From NCBI RefSeq assembly GCF_009017415.1, contig NC_092407.1, positions 1,798,001 through 1,862,000 of the forward strand: DNA of 64,000 nt. The letters are read 5' to 3'. The translations under genes were made by a program, and so were the position numbers. Position 1 is the stretch's first letter. Each line of letters begins with the position of its first letter. Source of the DNA: Aspergillus flavus. Taxonomy: Eukaryota > Ascomycota > Eurotiomycetes > Eurotiales > Aspergillaceae. Below are positions 35,911 to 47,427 of the stretch, one piece after another. Below the pieces are notes generated by a model. It searched no databases. It was given only the letters and a program-made list of their open reading frames with translations, and had not been told where the DNA came from.

Positions 35911-37606
35911 ATGTACTTACTCAAGATGGAGGCCTTCACGGCCGTCGCCGTGTGGGCAATGACATCGGCCTGCCGCAGTGTTGCCCGCGATTGGGCAAAT
36001 GGCCTGTGCCCGCGGGACGACGCCGATCTTCAGGAACTAGGAGCCAAGCTTTCCAGCACGGCTAAGGTGTACTTCCCTGGCTCATCTGAGTTTGAGGATG
36101 CATCTGCACGGTGGTCTACACTGGCCGAACCCAATGTAACCGTCGTGGTGGTTCCCGGCACCGAGAGCGATGTCGTGGAGACGGTAATCCTTCCTTAATG
36201 GCTGAAAGTAACAATAGCTGGTTGCTAACTATGTCATTGCTCAGGTGAAATTCGCCAACAAGAAAGACCTACCCTTCCTCGCATACAATGGCGCCCATGG
36301 AGCCCTTACCACCCTGGGCCAAATGACTCACGGCATTGAGATCTCCCTGAGTCAACTGAGTAGCGTGGAAGTCGCCGATGATGGCAAGACGGCTAAATTC
36401 GGTGGCGGAACCATCTCCAAGACTGTTACCGATGAGCTGTGGAAAGTTGACAAGCAGGCAGGCAAGTTTATAGGCTCTGTCATATTTCGGCCTGTCCAGA
36501 ATGCTGACTTTCCGAAACAGTGACTGGAACCTGTGAGTGCGTCAGTCTTCTCGGACCGGCGCTCGGCGGCGGACACGGCTGGCTTCAAGGACACCACGGC
36601 CTTGCTTCAGACCAGTTCATCTCCATGAATGTTGTTCTTGCCAACGGAACCTTGATAACCGTTGACGAGAAGTCAGATCTCTGGTGGGCGATGAAGGGAG
36701 CAGGTCATAACTTTGGCATTGTCACCTCTCTTACTACTAAGATCTTTGACATTGAGCATCGCGATTGGGCTATCGAGACAATTACCTTCAGCGGTGATAA
36801 AGTCGAGGCTGTTTACCAGGCCGCCAATGACTATCTCTTGAAGAACGGCACACAGCCCGAGGGTGTCATCAACTGGTCCTACTGGATGAACGACGCGACT
36901 GCAGACCCTAACAACGTGAGTACATCAACGTATTAATGCGCCGAGCCATCCTCTGACCTCACCCTCTTAGCCTGTCATCGTCTTCTACATTATCCAGGAA
37001 GGAGTAACGACCGTGGACTCCAAGTACACCAAGCCCTTCCATGACATTGGCCCGCTATCCGTGGTGCCCGACAGCGGTACCTACAAGGACCTCGCTACCT
37101 GGACTGGCATTGCCAACTCCTCCATCCCATGCCAGAAAGCCGGCTACTCCAACCCCCGTTTCCCCATCTATCTCGAATCGTATAACCCCCAGGCTCAAAA
37201 GAAGATCTGGGATATCTTCGCCCCGGCCATCCGCGGCAACTCGGTCTTCAACAATTCAATGTTCCAGTTCGAGGGCTACTCTACCCAGGGCGTTTACAAC
37301 ACTGACAGCCGCTCGAGTGCATTTGCCTTCCGCGGCGAGCACCTCCTTGTCGCCCCGCTCATCAACTACCTGCCCGGCGGCGCAGACCGTGACAGTCAGG
37401 CGCGTGCCTTGGGCACCCAACTTCGCGACATTCTCCACGAAGCGAGTGGTCGCAAGGACATGCGGGCGTACGTCAACTACGCCTACGGAGACGAGACACC
37501 AGAGCAGTTGTACGGCAGCGAGCAGTGGCGTCAGAACCGCTTGCGATCGTTGAAGCAGAAGTATGACCCGGAAGGCAAATTCAGCTTCTACGCTCCCATT
37601 CCTTGA
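35911..37606 (+). CDS. Secreted FAD-linked oxidase (BBE/VAO type), 506 aa
   Basis: Exons 35911-36183, 36245-36461, 36521-36915 and 36971-37606. The start is in good context (CACCATGTAC). An N-terminal hydrophobic stretch (FTAVAVWAMTSAC) may be a signal peptide. The FAD-binding PCMH-type domain holds VVVVPGTESDVVETVKFANK, YNGAHGALTTLG and VSLLGPALGGGHGWLQGHHG; the His in NGAHG is the likely covalent flavin site (inference). The C-terminal BBE motif is AYVNYAYGDETPEQLYG with EGKFSFYAPIP at the end. Intron 2 (36462-36520) starts with GC instead of GT; using it is required to reach KQAVTGTCECVSLLG. Family knowledge: such enzymes oxidise sugars, alkaloids or secondary metabolites. Substrate unknown; no biosynthetic cluster surrounds it. 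Confidence 0.9.
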
Positions 37607-38607
37607 TCTAGGCGCAAGGGTGTGAAACTTGTATATATTATTTGAACTTCTCCTAGACCAATGTACATTAGTGTACCGCTATTGTAGATGAAGAAATGGC
37701 ATTAAAGTCTTTTTCAGATTATGACATACTCTCCAATTATCATTCTATAACCATGCAAATTACGGGGTGCATGCTATGCTACACCATTAATACACCATTT
37801 TAATGAGCGAACAGGCTGAGTAGAGACCAGCCATGTATTTAGAATATGGTAGGTCCTTACATACAGCAACAGTTAGTCATCCGAACCAAATGCCTCATGT
37901 TAGAGCAGATCTCGTTTGTCAACTGGCGATACCACCTTCCGCAATGCTGGTGTAGTTGTGTGATGAGAACCTGAACATTGCGGCATCAGTTGAACCGCAG
38001 ATAACGCATGAGAGAATGACCCATCCTGCGCATATAGGCAGTATGATATTGCTGGTAGCGATGCACAGGGGGTACGCCATTGGCGTGGGCCTCAGCATGT
38101 ACCTTGCCTCAAGAGTACTACCGCGATAAATCGACTACCCGAAAATTGCTTTGAAGTATGCGGGTATGTCAATGACGTGGAATATGATTTATGCGGCACG
38201 AAAGGCGGTCGCTACGTCGCACGGTGGCAGGACAAGGACTCCACCACGGTAAACAAACCACTAACAACTCATCCCAACCTCCTCAATTTCGACCCGCTAG
38301 ACCCGTCAATGCAATTTACTCGTGCACTGCATTCAGCAATGCCATTGAGTTGACTGCGGAAAGACTTGATTTTGCCATCGCATGCAACGCGCCTCGAATA
38401 TCAATTTTCTCTTGTGTTGATTACTGCTCGTCGTTGAAGCTCGGAAGTCGCGGTGGCCGACGCGCCATCCAAGCTTTCCCTTTCGTACGCTTTGATCTTA
38501 ACGACCTTTAGAGCGTCATTTTGATGTTTCGCTCAGTATTATAATTATTGAGTCTATTTCTGCCTTGATACTGCATCTAGTTACTTCAAGCCACGCTTGC
38601 AGCCAAC
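37607..38607. other. Intergenic, no gene recognised
   Basis: About 1 kb between two genes on the plus strand. The frame at 38191-38511 has no ATG in good context and no family, and I treat it as chance. The last part is presumably the promoter of the spindle-pole gene. Confidence 0.5.
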
Positions 38608-41600
38608 ATGTCGCGCGAGCATACCGCTAACAGCTTCGCGTCATTCGGCTCGGACTTCGATCTAGAGCACGAAGCTTTCGCGTCCACCAAAGAAGTCGGC
38701 CACAGTCCAAAGCTTCCTGATATGAAGGATAGCCTTGGAAAGTCGCGACACGAATCTGATCACGAAGAAGAACCCGACTACGCCATTAACTCCTCCATGT
38801 TAGAACGCTACTTCCCCGAATTCTCGCAGGCGGGTTCATCGGAGGAAGACGATCTCCCTGAGGACGATGAGTTCTCTGTAGAAGTCGGACGGGGCCCCGC
38901 AAAACCCGCGCGTCGTCTGGATGATTCGCGGAATTCGTATATGAGCATCGAGAACAGTGTCCGATCTTCGTCGCCCGCCGTGAGACTCGATTACCCTACC
39001 TTTACTCCCCAGAAGCCAGCCACGCGCAACACGTCACGCAGGGTGGCTAGCGAGAATCTCCGCAAAGATGCTCAACTGAGACGGGCAAGTCTCGCTCAAA
39101 AAGAAAATGTCGACCCGCAGACTTCCAAATCCAAGGCGAGTAGCCAACGGCGGACGCTATCCGACATGCATGCCAAGGTACGCGACTCTTACGACGGCTC
39201 TTTTCTCGGCGACGAACGACCCCCAGCGGCCACGAACAACGCGCGCACGACACGCTTCGGAAGCCACCAGATTGCCGACGCCGTGGAAAGAGCGTCGCAG
39301 GAAGCATATGCTCGAGAAATTAGAAAAGGAAAGCAACCCGCCAACTCACGGCTGGCGTACATGAGCACGGCCGGGGATACTGCTACGCAACAGTCGTTTC
39401 TGCTCCCCGATCTTCCCAATCTCTCGGAACTGGTTTCTGGTGTATACGAAGACGGCACGCCGGTGTTCACGCGTCAAAATCGCGCACGCACTACTCGTTT
39501 CGTGTCCCCTCCTCATGATGCCACCGACGTGTCTTTGACTCGTGATCATGTCCCTCTTGATGCTGTCCCCATCCCGGAAGATGAGAAGGCACTGTTTGTA
39601 TCCCTGAGGCTTCTCCAGGATAAGGTCTCGGAGCTTGAGAGAGCCAAAGCGGAAGCTGAAAGGAAGATTGAAGAAGTCAAAAGCGAGAACGCTACCCTGA
39701 AAGCTGGCAAGCCTCGCGCAAAGGATAAACATGGCCGGACGAGATACGACACCGATGAGGATGATCAGCGGAAGGATCGTCTGACCAATGAGAACCGAAG
39801 TAAGTATATTACGGCATTTACCTTGTTCTTGTGCTAACGGACTGCTCTAGAACTTGATGCCACCAACTTGGCTCTGCAGAACAAGCTGGACGTTGTAGAG
39901 CGCAAGGTTGAAATTCAAGAGACAGCCTTGAAAAGATTGAACCGGGAACGTGATATGGCAGTCTCCCAATTAGGGGTGGCTTATCTCGAATCCCAGGATC
40001 TCAAAAACGAGATCGAGGACCTTCGGCATGAGAATACGGAGCTAAAATCCCAACTCATGAAACTTGCTCCGTTCATCGCAAAAAAGCGTGAAGAGACCCA
40101 ACAATCGGAACAGACATCCGCGTCTGAAGCAAGCACCGAAGCCAGCCAAGACAACACACACAGCAGAAATGTGAGTCGGGGAACCAAGGAGCTCACCAGT
40201 AAGAGTACACGATCGAAGACCGGGCGCCGGGAAGATTCCAAGGCGAGAGTTTCTACCCAGGTTGACAACGAGATTTCGCGACTTGAGAAGGAGCGAGCGG
40301 ATGAGGCTCTCTTTACCATTGACGTACCGCGATCAAAGGAGCCATCTTCCAGTACGAGCAGGTCAGGACAGCGTAGCCAGACCAAAAAGTCAAACACGGG
40401 CAAGCAGCGTGTCAAGCGAGTGGTGGTGGAGGAAGTAGATGTCACCGAACCTGTTGATTCGACTGTGGAGGCAACCGGGAACACCAGGAAATCCTCTGGG
40501 GCGGAGCAGGACTTGACCTTGCTGAGCTTTATCGACGTAAGTAATCATTGCAAAATTATGTGGTCGGTCCGAAGCTTATCATATATCCAGGAACGTGAAA
40601 TTGCCCAGCTGCGAAAGACTTTAGAAGAAGAAAGATTGGCGCGCAAACGACGACAATCAAATACCTCCAGGGATCACACCTCTAACGAAACCGACAATAG
40701 CACCCGTCGAAGTGTGTCCAAATCGGCAGCGCCTCGGAAATCGTCCCTAAAAGAACCCAAGGAAATCCCTGCGAGACCGGCCTCGGCTATGGGCGACGTG
40801 ACAGCAACCTCCAAGGCCAGTGAAGGGGACAGTAACTTGTCAGTGCCTATTGAACGCCCTAGACGACACTCGGACCATTCCGCTACCCCTCGCCGGAAGC
40901 GCCAAGTTTCCGAAGATATGACGTCGGCCTTCATCCTGCCTGACATCACGCTCCATCGTGCTGACCTAGTAGCTGAAAACCCGGCGCGTCTGCCTCCGTC
41001 TGCCCAACGGGCACTGGACAGCGCCACCCAACACAATGGAAAGAACTGCACGGTGTGCAAGCGTTCTATTCCCGGCGACTCTTGTGACCACACTCGAGAG
41101 TCGGTGAAGATTCCTAAGCCTATCCCGGTGTCGGAGCGTATGCCAGAACCGTCCATTTACAATGAAGAACCTACCATGCGCCCCGCACAACCGCCAGCGG
41201 TTGCCCTTGCTACAGTGCTCAAGGCGTTGGAGGACGAGCTTTCGCATCTAAAGATGCAGCTTGTGACGTACCAGGGGGCGTACAATAAACTGGACGCGTC
41301 ATTGAGCAAGCGCCAAAGGAAATCACTCTCTACGAAGATCGAGAAGCTACTGAAGGACATTGACATGAAGGCCGATCAGATTTATGCCCTGTACGATGTT
41401 CTTGAAGGGCAGAAGAGTAAGGGTCAAGAGATGACTGAGCAGGAGATGGAGGTGACTCTCCAATCAATTGGCATTGACGTGGGAGCGGCAAGAGCCGATG
41501 TGACTGCTACGACTGATAAGTCGTCACAGAAAAATGCTGAAACAGACTTTGACATAGACGATGACGAGGACCTTCCATGGGAAGGAATTGAGAGTACGAT

Positions 41601-41631
41601 GGATGTGACCGGTGGTAGTAATCACCAATGA
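38608..41631 (+). CDS. Ppc89/Cep57-like spindle pole body protein, 972 aa
   Basis: Exons 38608-39799, 39851-40536 and 40591-41631. Intron 2 (54 nt) is stop-free and in frame, but has a clear GTAAGT donor and ATCCAG acceptor. The N-terminal third is disordered and acidic, with Ser/Thr-Pro sites. Coiled coils run at about residues 330-480 (LLQDKVSELERAKAEAERKI and onward). A conserved block carries LPDITLHRADLVAENPARLP and a Cys/His cluster (CTVCKRSIPGDSCDH). A C-terminal coiled coil LEDELSHLKMQLVTYQGAY resembles the Cep57-type microtubule-binding region. Family knowledge: S. pombe Ppc89 is an essential spindle pole body scaffold. The assignment rests on architecture and these blocks. Confidence 0.75.
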
Positions 41632-42371
41632 ATGCTAGGATATCGTCGAATTATACGTGAACTATACGACAACTGGGGTTGTGCCACTCTACCCTTTCCT
41701 TCTCCTTATTTTTTTTTAGTACCCTTCCCTTTTCTCTTGATATCCTTTCTTTCCTCCCAATCCTGAAGCATGGTACAAGGCCGGGTTTCAGACTGACTTG
41801 AAACTGACTTGAATGTGTATGTCCCTGAGCTGAGAACCATGCTTTTTCTTTGTCAGAAACGAGTTTTACACCAGAAAGAAGTGTCCGCTCGTTTATTGAG
41901 CGTTGACTGTTCTCGGTGCCTGGCAAAGACCTTTGTTGCTTGAGATCAGCCTGGCGTTGATTGACCTGAGCGGTCTCCGTCAGATTTTGAGCTCGTAACT
42001 AAACTTGCCCCCTCTTTTGAGTTTCTTCTGTTCTTCCAGGAAATGGCGTCTCGTGTCCGGCTACATTGGTGTATGTTAGGCATTGTTACTTTGCTGTATT
42101 ATGATGTGGGATAGGGAATTGGATAAATGCTACTACAGTAATACCACACAGGTCACTCGGACCCACTGTCAGACTCCAGGCTAGATCTGATAGACTTAAA
42201 CGGGTATAGCGTGCATGTCGCCATGCTTCTCCGGGTCTTAAATCTTCTTCCCCAACTCAACCAAACTTTCTTCCTATACAACTAATCGCCACCTGACCTT
42301 GTACTATAATCTCATTTCTTAGGTTTCTCTACTGTGTGTCATTGGGAGCTTGTTATTTCTATATATTTTTG
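41632..42371. other. Intergenic between spindle-pole and MFS genes
   Basis: About 0.74 kb, with T-rich 3'-UTR-like sequence near 41700 and a pyrimidine-rich leader before 42372. No gene recognised. Confidence 0.5.
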
Positions 42372-44404
42372 ATGGGACCCAGCCGACTGCGCGTAATTCC
42401 ACCTCGCCCTATCGACGATGTAGATACCGGTATTACTACCGAAGATACCGACGCCCAACACTCCCAGCACCGCAAAACTCGGTCACCGCCAGAAGGTGAT
42501 AATCATTCGGCTTCCGCACATTCTTACCACAGCACCCTCGACGAGTATGATGACACTGAAAGCGTAGATACCGTTATTCACGATGGTGATTCTACTCATG
42601 ATCGCTCACTTACCGGCGCCTCAATAAGTCGTCGGCGTCGGGGTGTTTCCGACGATAGCGAAGATGAAGATGACAGCGACGATGATCCGGCGGAATCTTC
42701 TAGTGAGAAACCAGTAACATGGCGCTCATTACCTAAAAAGGGCCAACTTGCCATCCTGACCTTTGCACGTCTATCCGAGCCGTTGGCCCAGACGTCTTTG
42801 CAAGCATATCTGTTCTACCAGCTTCGGTCTTTTGATCCCTCCCTTCCCGACTCTACTATCTCGGCGCAAGCAGGCATCTTGCAGGGTAGTTTTACTGCTG
42901 CGCAGTTTGTGACAGCTATTTGGTGGGGTCGATTGGCGGATACTGAGTGGATGGGTAGGAAAAAGGTTCTCATAATTGGCCTGTTGGGAACATGTATCTC
43001 GTCCCTCGGGTTCGGCTTTTCAAGAACTTTTGCTTCCGCAGTGGCGTTCCGAACCCTAGGTGGTTTTCTGAATAGCAATGTCGGAGTGATGAGGACTATG
43101 ATTGCCGAGATCATTCATGAGAAGAAGTGAGTTCGCACCCTGCGTAAACACTAGACCTTTTGTTCAAACCACAAGGCGCCTAACAAGTAGCCACAGATTT
43201 CAGTCTCGGGCGTTTCTTCTGCTGCCGATGTGTTTCAATATCGGGGTTATCATTGGGCCTATATTAGGAGGCATACTGGCTGATCCTGTGAAAAACTTTC
43301 CGCAGCTGTTTGGACCTGGGTCGTTGTTAGGGGGCAAAGATGGTGTAGGGTGGATGTTGCATTGGCCCTATGCACTGCCAAATCTTCTCAGTGCCGTATT
43401 CATCTTCATCTCTTTGTTGGCCGTAATCCTTGGGTTAGAGGAGGTAAGGGTCACCAGGTTTGCCGATTTATTCAATTTGCTAATAGATGTAACAGACCCA
43501 TGAGGTTACTCGGCACAGAAGCGATTGGGGCCGGAAGTTAGGCAAAAGACTTGCCAATACTTTCTCCCGACGTCGGGTCCCGCAGTATTACCGTCGCCTT
43601 ATCAGCCATGAGGACGATGAATCTCTATACATTGATGGGAGTGTAGCCAGCAGATCAGCACCCCCAAGTCCAGCTCGCTCACGCGTTCGACCTCGTGGTG
43701 ATCGTCCCAGCTTTCGTCAGATCTGGACGCCCAATGTGTTGCTTACCTTGCTGGTGCATTTCTTATTAGCATTCCACACCAGCGCCTGTAATTCTATGGC
43801 TTTCGTGTTCTTGCCTGCCCCGCGGGCCCCGAAAGGTAGCCGAGATGGTTTCTTCCATTTCGGTGGTGGTCTGGGATTGCCATCCTCTCGAGTCGGTCTT
43901 GCCACTGCTATTATCGGGCTCATCGGCCTTCCGCTGCAGATCTTCATCTATCCTCGAGTCCAAGCTCGTCTGGGGACCTTAACTTCTTTCCGCACGTTTC
44001 TGCCATTCTCACCTTTAGCCTACGCGCTCATGCCGTTTATTGTCCTGATACCGCGATACCCGTGGCTGGTTTGGCCTGCATTTACTGTTGTTGTAGGGTT
44101 GCAGGTGGTCTCACGAACGTTTGCGCAGCCGGCGGCGATCATCCTTGTGAATAACAGCGTCACGGACCCTCGCGTTCTGGGAACCGTTCATGGCGTGGCG
44201 CAGAGCATCGCGAGCGGCGCGCGTACTCTTGGCCCTATGATCGGGGGATGGGGCTTAGGACTGGGACTCAAGTACAACATGGTGGGCGGCATATGGTGGG
44301 CCCTGGCGGTGGAGGCCATAGTAGGCTGGTTCTTACTTTGGTCGATCTATGAGGATAAAGGGATTGAACAGAGGAAGGATCAAACCGAAGAAGAGGACAC
44401 CTAA
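42372..44404 (+). CDS. Major facilitator superfamily transporter, 636 aa
   Basis: Exons 42372-43126, 43197-43443 and 43496-44404 (introns 70 and 52 nt). The first ATG in frame gives MGPSRLRVIPPRP, and the first 120 residues are hydrophilic and very acidic (DDSEDEDDSDDDPAE). Twelve membrane segments follow. The MFS loop 2-3 signature is WWGRLADTEWMGRKKVLIIG. After segment 6 there is a long basic cytoplasmic loop (GRKLGKRLANTFSRRR). Motifs FNIGVIIGPILGGILADP and GARTLGPMIGGWGLG fit the YCR023C-like/ZIFL-like fungal MFS group. Substrate unknown. The acidic head could be regulatory or bind metal ions; that is inference. Confidence 0.88.
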
Positions 44405-44662
44405 TAAGGTGTTGTGCATATATCACAAGATCTAGACAGTATGGTCTGTTGCGATCTTATGAGTTTACAAGATACGCATACGATAGAGCATTGGATACCA
44501 TTTCATTCAGTTGATATAATCTCAGGTCATTAAGTTCGTTAACTTTTATCCGGGCAAGCAGTCGTTATGGCTCTTCGTTGCCCAGCCATACTTAGTATTT
44601 GTTTAGTGAGATACATCTTAATATCAATACCTTTCAATTTCAGACAGCCAGCAGGTAATAAT

Positions 44663-45140
44663 TCAAGCCCCAATAGGAGTTATAAAAGCTTTGATGGCCT
44701 GCTTAGCATCGCCATTGTTGGATTTCAAGAGCTCTGTTGCCTTGACCTTCGTTAGATCCAACTGGTCGACCTGAAACCATTGTTACATGTCAGACTATCC
44801 GGCATAGTTGGGAAAGGGAGTCTAATAGCAAACGCACCAAGAGGCTAATATCCTCCGGGGTCACTTTCACGGCTTTCTTCCTCACTACCTCTGCCTCCTT
44901 CTGCTGCTCAGTCGTCTTCTTGCCGGCATCCTGCCCCGCAACGATCTCCAACCGGCTCATCGCCTTCCCCAGTGCCTCCTGGTCCGCTGATGAAGGCGGC
45001 TTGGCGCCTGAGTCCGCACCGATCTCATTCGTGTTCAGAGAGGAAAGGGCAGCGGCAGCTTTGCGGTCTTCCGCGTTTGCGGGGCGATGCTGGTCGACAG
45101 CGTCAGGGTCAGGGTGGGCAGAGGGGATGGAGTCCGACAT
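44663..45140 (-). CDS. hypk: HYPK-like NatA-associated protein, 136 aa
   Basis: Exons 45140-44838 and 44770-44663 (67-nt intron, GTGCGT to TTTCAG). The N-terminal 95 residues are Ala-rich and disordered with a helix around RLEIVAGQDAGKKTT. The C-terminus is a UBA-like domain: VKVTPEDISLLVDQLDLTKV, then KATELLKSNNGDAKQAIKAF. This is the Huntingtin-interacting protein K arrangement. Family knowledge: HYPK binds and regulates the ribosome-bound NatA N-terminal acetyltransferase (Naa10/Naa15). The second exon is required to complete the UBA fold. It shares a 391-bp divergent promoter with DAHP synthase. Confidence 0.88.
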
Positions 45141-45531
45141 GGTCAGTAAGCTTCAAAAAGAAGGTTTAGTCAAGTTAAAAAAGAGCTTATATCAAGCCTG
45201 GGGTAGATTGTGGGGACAGGATCTGCAGGAGCTTGTCCTTGTCGTCGTCGATGGAGGTTGAATGATTGATAACGGAGGAATGACCCGATAAGCCAGCTGT
45301 AACCCTTTGCCTGCCCGATCAGGACTAGTGGCGTTGTGTGACTCAGGCCGCGAATAACCGGCAGTTTTTTCCCTCAATTGTGGTGTAACAAAATACAAAT
45401 TCCTGCCAAGTTGAAAGCCATCTGGCACGTACGTCGGTCGATTCGTTGATTTTCCTACGGTTATCAGTCTAAACCCTCTTTCTGGTAGCCATCGAATCAT
45501 CAGGTAGCCGTCGATCCTTAGACTCCACATC
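45141..45531. promoter_or_regulatory. Divergent HYPK/DAHP synthase promoter
   Basis: 391 bp between two start codons pointing away from each other. It contains one canonical general-control element (listed separately). Confidence 0.6.
45339..45345. promoter_or_regulatory. Gcn4/CpcA-type site TGACTCA
   Basis: A perfect TGACTCA about 190 bp upstream of the DAHP synthase start. This is the consensus for the bZIP general amino acid control activator (Gcn4, CpcA in Aspergillus), which fits a gene for the first step of aromatic amino acid synthesis. Binding is inferred. Confidence 0.55.
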
Positions 45532-47249
45532 ATGGACCCTTGGACTCCAAGCTGTGCGTGCCCCGGATATGTCCTTTTCCCCGCCATATAGCGTATAGCC
45601 GCCCTGGATACTGACAGCGGACTCCCCACTAGCCTGGGCTTCGAAACCCATCAAGCAGGATGTCCCTTACAGTGACACCAAAGGTGTTCAAGCGGCTTTG
45701 GACAAGTTACAGAAATTGCCTCCTTTGGTCACCACACAAGAGGTATGCCCTTCATTCTCCCACCGCATACTAGTCTGATTGAGGATGCTGACTCAATTGA
45801 TAGATCACCAACTTGAAGAAGAACTTGAAAAATGTAGCACTAGGAAAGGCCTTCGTACTCCAAGGAGGTACGGATTCGTCCAATCACTGGTTCTATGAGT
45901 TTCAGTCGCTGACCCATGAACAGGAGATTGTGCGGAGCTGTTTGACTACTGTAATCAAGACATGATCGAGGCTAAAGTTAAGCTGCTTTTGCAAATGAGC
46001 TTAGTCCTGATTTGGGGTATGTTTCCCGTCAATCTGTCCTATACCGATACTAACGTTTACAGGTGCCAATAAGCCAGTCGTCCGTATTGCGCGGATAGCA
46101 GGGCAGTTTGCCAAGTGAGTTTCCATTTTTGGCTGAGTACATCAGACAGACAAACCGTCTAACGTTATCAGGCCGCGGTCGAGTCCCATGGAAGTTGTTA
46201 ATGGCGTTGAGATGCCCTCATTCCGTGGAGACAATATCAATGGATTTGAGGCCACCCTGGAATCCCGCACTCCAGACCCATCGCGGCTGGTCTCTGCATA
46301 CTTCCATTCTGCCGCCACGCTCAACTACATGCGCGCATCATTAACCTCTGGTCTGGCTGATCTCCACTCCCCACTGGACTGGGGACTCGGTCATGTCATC
46401 ACACCGACCATCAAGGAGAAATACGAGCGCATCGTCAACAGGGTCAAGGACGCCCTGCGGTTCATGCAGACCGTGGGGATCGACACTGACCGTGGTGTAG
46501 AAACCGTCGATATCTACACAAGTCACGAGGGTCTTCTACTTGAATACGAGCAGAGTCTAACCCGCCTTCTTAAAAATCCAGCCACTGAGACTACCCACCC
46601 TGCACAAGCCCCGGGGGCAACAACAGCCCCTGCACCCCCGCAAAGCTACTTTGCTACATCCGCCCACTTCCTCTGGATCGGAGATCGCACCCGTCAACTC
46701 GACGGCGCACATATCGAGTTCTTCCGCGGCATCGCTAACCCTATCGGCATCAAGATTGGCCCCAGCATGACCCCGGACGAGCTCGTGCGCATCCTTGACG
46801 TCGTGAACCCCACTCGCGAGATCGGCAAAGTTACACTTATCTCCCGCTATGGTGCACAGAAGATCGCCCAGCATCTTCCCGGCCACATCGCCGCCGTTCA
46901 GGCCTCCGGCCACCTGCCCGTCTGGCAATGCGATCCCATGCACGGCAACACCCAGTCCACGCCCTCCGGCGTCAAGACTCGTCATTTCACCGACATTCTC
47001 TCTGAGCTGCGTCAAGCTTTGGAAATCCACAAGGCGGCTGGCTCGTTCCTTGGCGGCATGCATCTTGAGCTGACCGGCGAGGCAGTCACGGAGTGCGTTG
47101 GTGGTGCCGGCGGTTTGACCGAGGAGAACTTGAGTGAGCGGTACACGACGTTCTGTGACCCCCGGTTGAACGAGAAGCAGGCATTGGAGTTGGCGTTCTT
47201 AGTGGCTGGATTTTACCGCGAGATGGACGAAGAGACGAATTCGATCTAA
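45532..47249 (+). CDS. Class II (plant-type) DAHP synthase, 472 aa
   Basis: Six exons: 45532-45553, 45633-45742, 45804-45867, 45924-46016, 46063-46114 and 46172-47249. The first exon is only 22 nt (MDPWTPS), and the join gives SSWASKPIKQDVPY, which matches the usual fungal start. Motifs: metal-binding Cys in LQGGDCAELFDYC; RIARIAGQFAKPRSSP; FRGDNINGF; PVWQCDPMHGNT; GGMHLELTGEAVTEC. Family knowledge: the enzyme condenses phosphoenolpyruvate and erythrose 4-phosphate in the first step of the shikimate pathway. Fungi usually also have class I (Aro3/Aro4) enzymes; class II genes are additional and sometimes tied to secondary metabolism, but no cluster is seen here. Confidence 0.93.
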
Positions 47250-47427
47250 TGAAGAATATGGATACTATATCTCGGGTTTTTCTTTTCCTTTCTACAACTA
47301 CTTGGAATATAAAAAGCATGAAAGCATGACATAATGACGATCGAAATACAAAGTGTCATACAAATGGACCCAAGAATTCCCACAATAGTAAACTCAACAA
47401 CATCTGAACATAATCAAATATCAAGAC

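Noticed and set aside
38191..38511. 106-aa frame before the spindle-pole gene
   Set aside because: It begins with a non-ATG codon and shows no conserved sequence; probably promoter or leader DNA.
45570..45632. Alternative DAHP synthase start at the ATG near 45571 (MSFSPPYS)
   Set aside because: Its frame cannot join the conserved WASKPIKQD exon, while the 22-nt exon from 45532 does so exactly.
35911..47249. Secondary-metabolite cluster around the FAD oxidase, MFS transporter and class II DAHP synthase
   Set aside because: No polyketide synthase, peptide synthetase, terpene cyclase or cluster regulator is present, and the genes between are housekeeping (spindle pole, HYPK).
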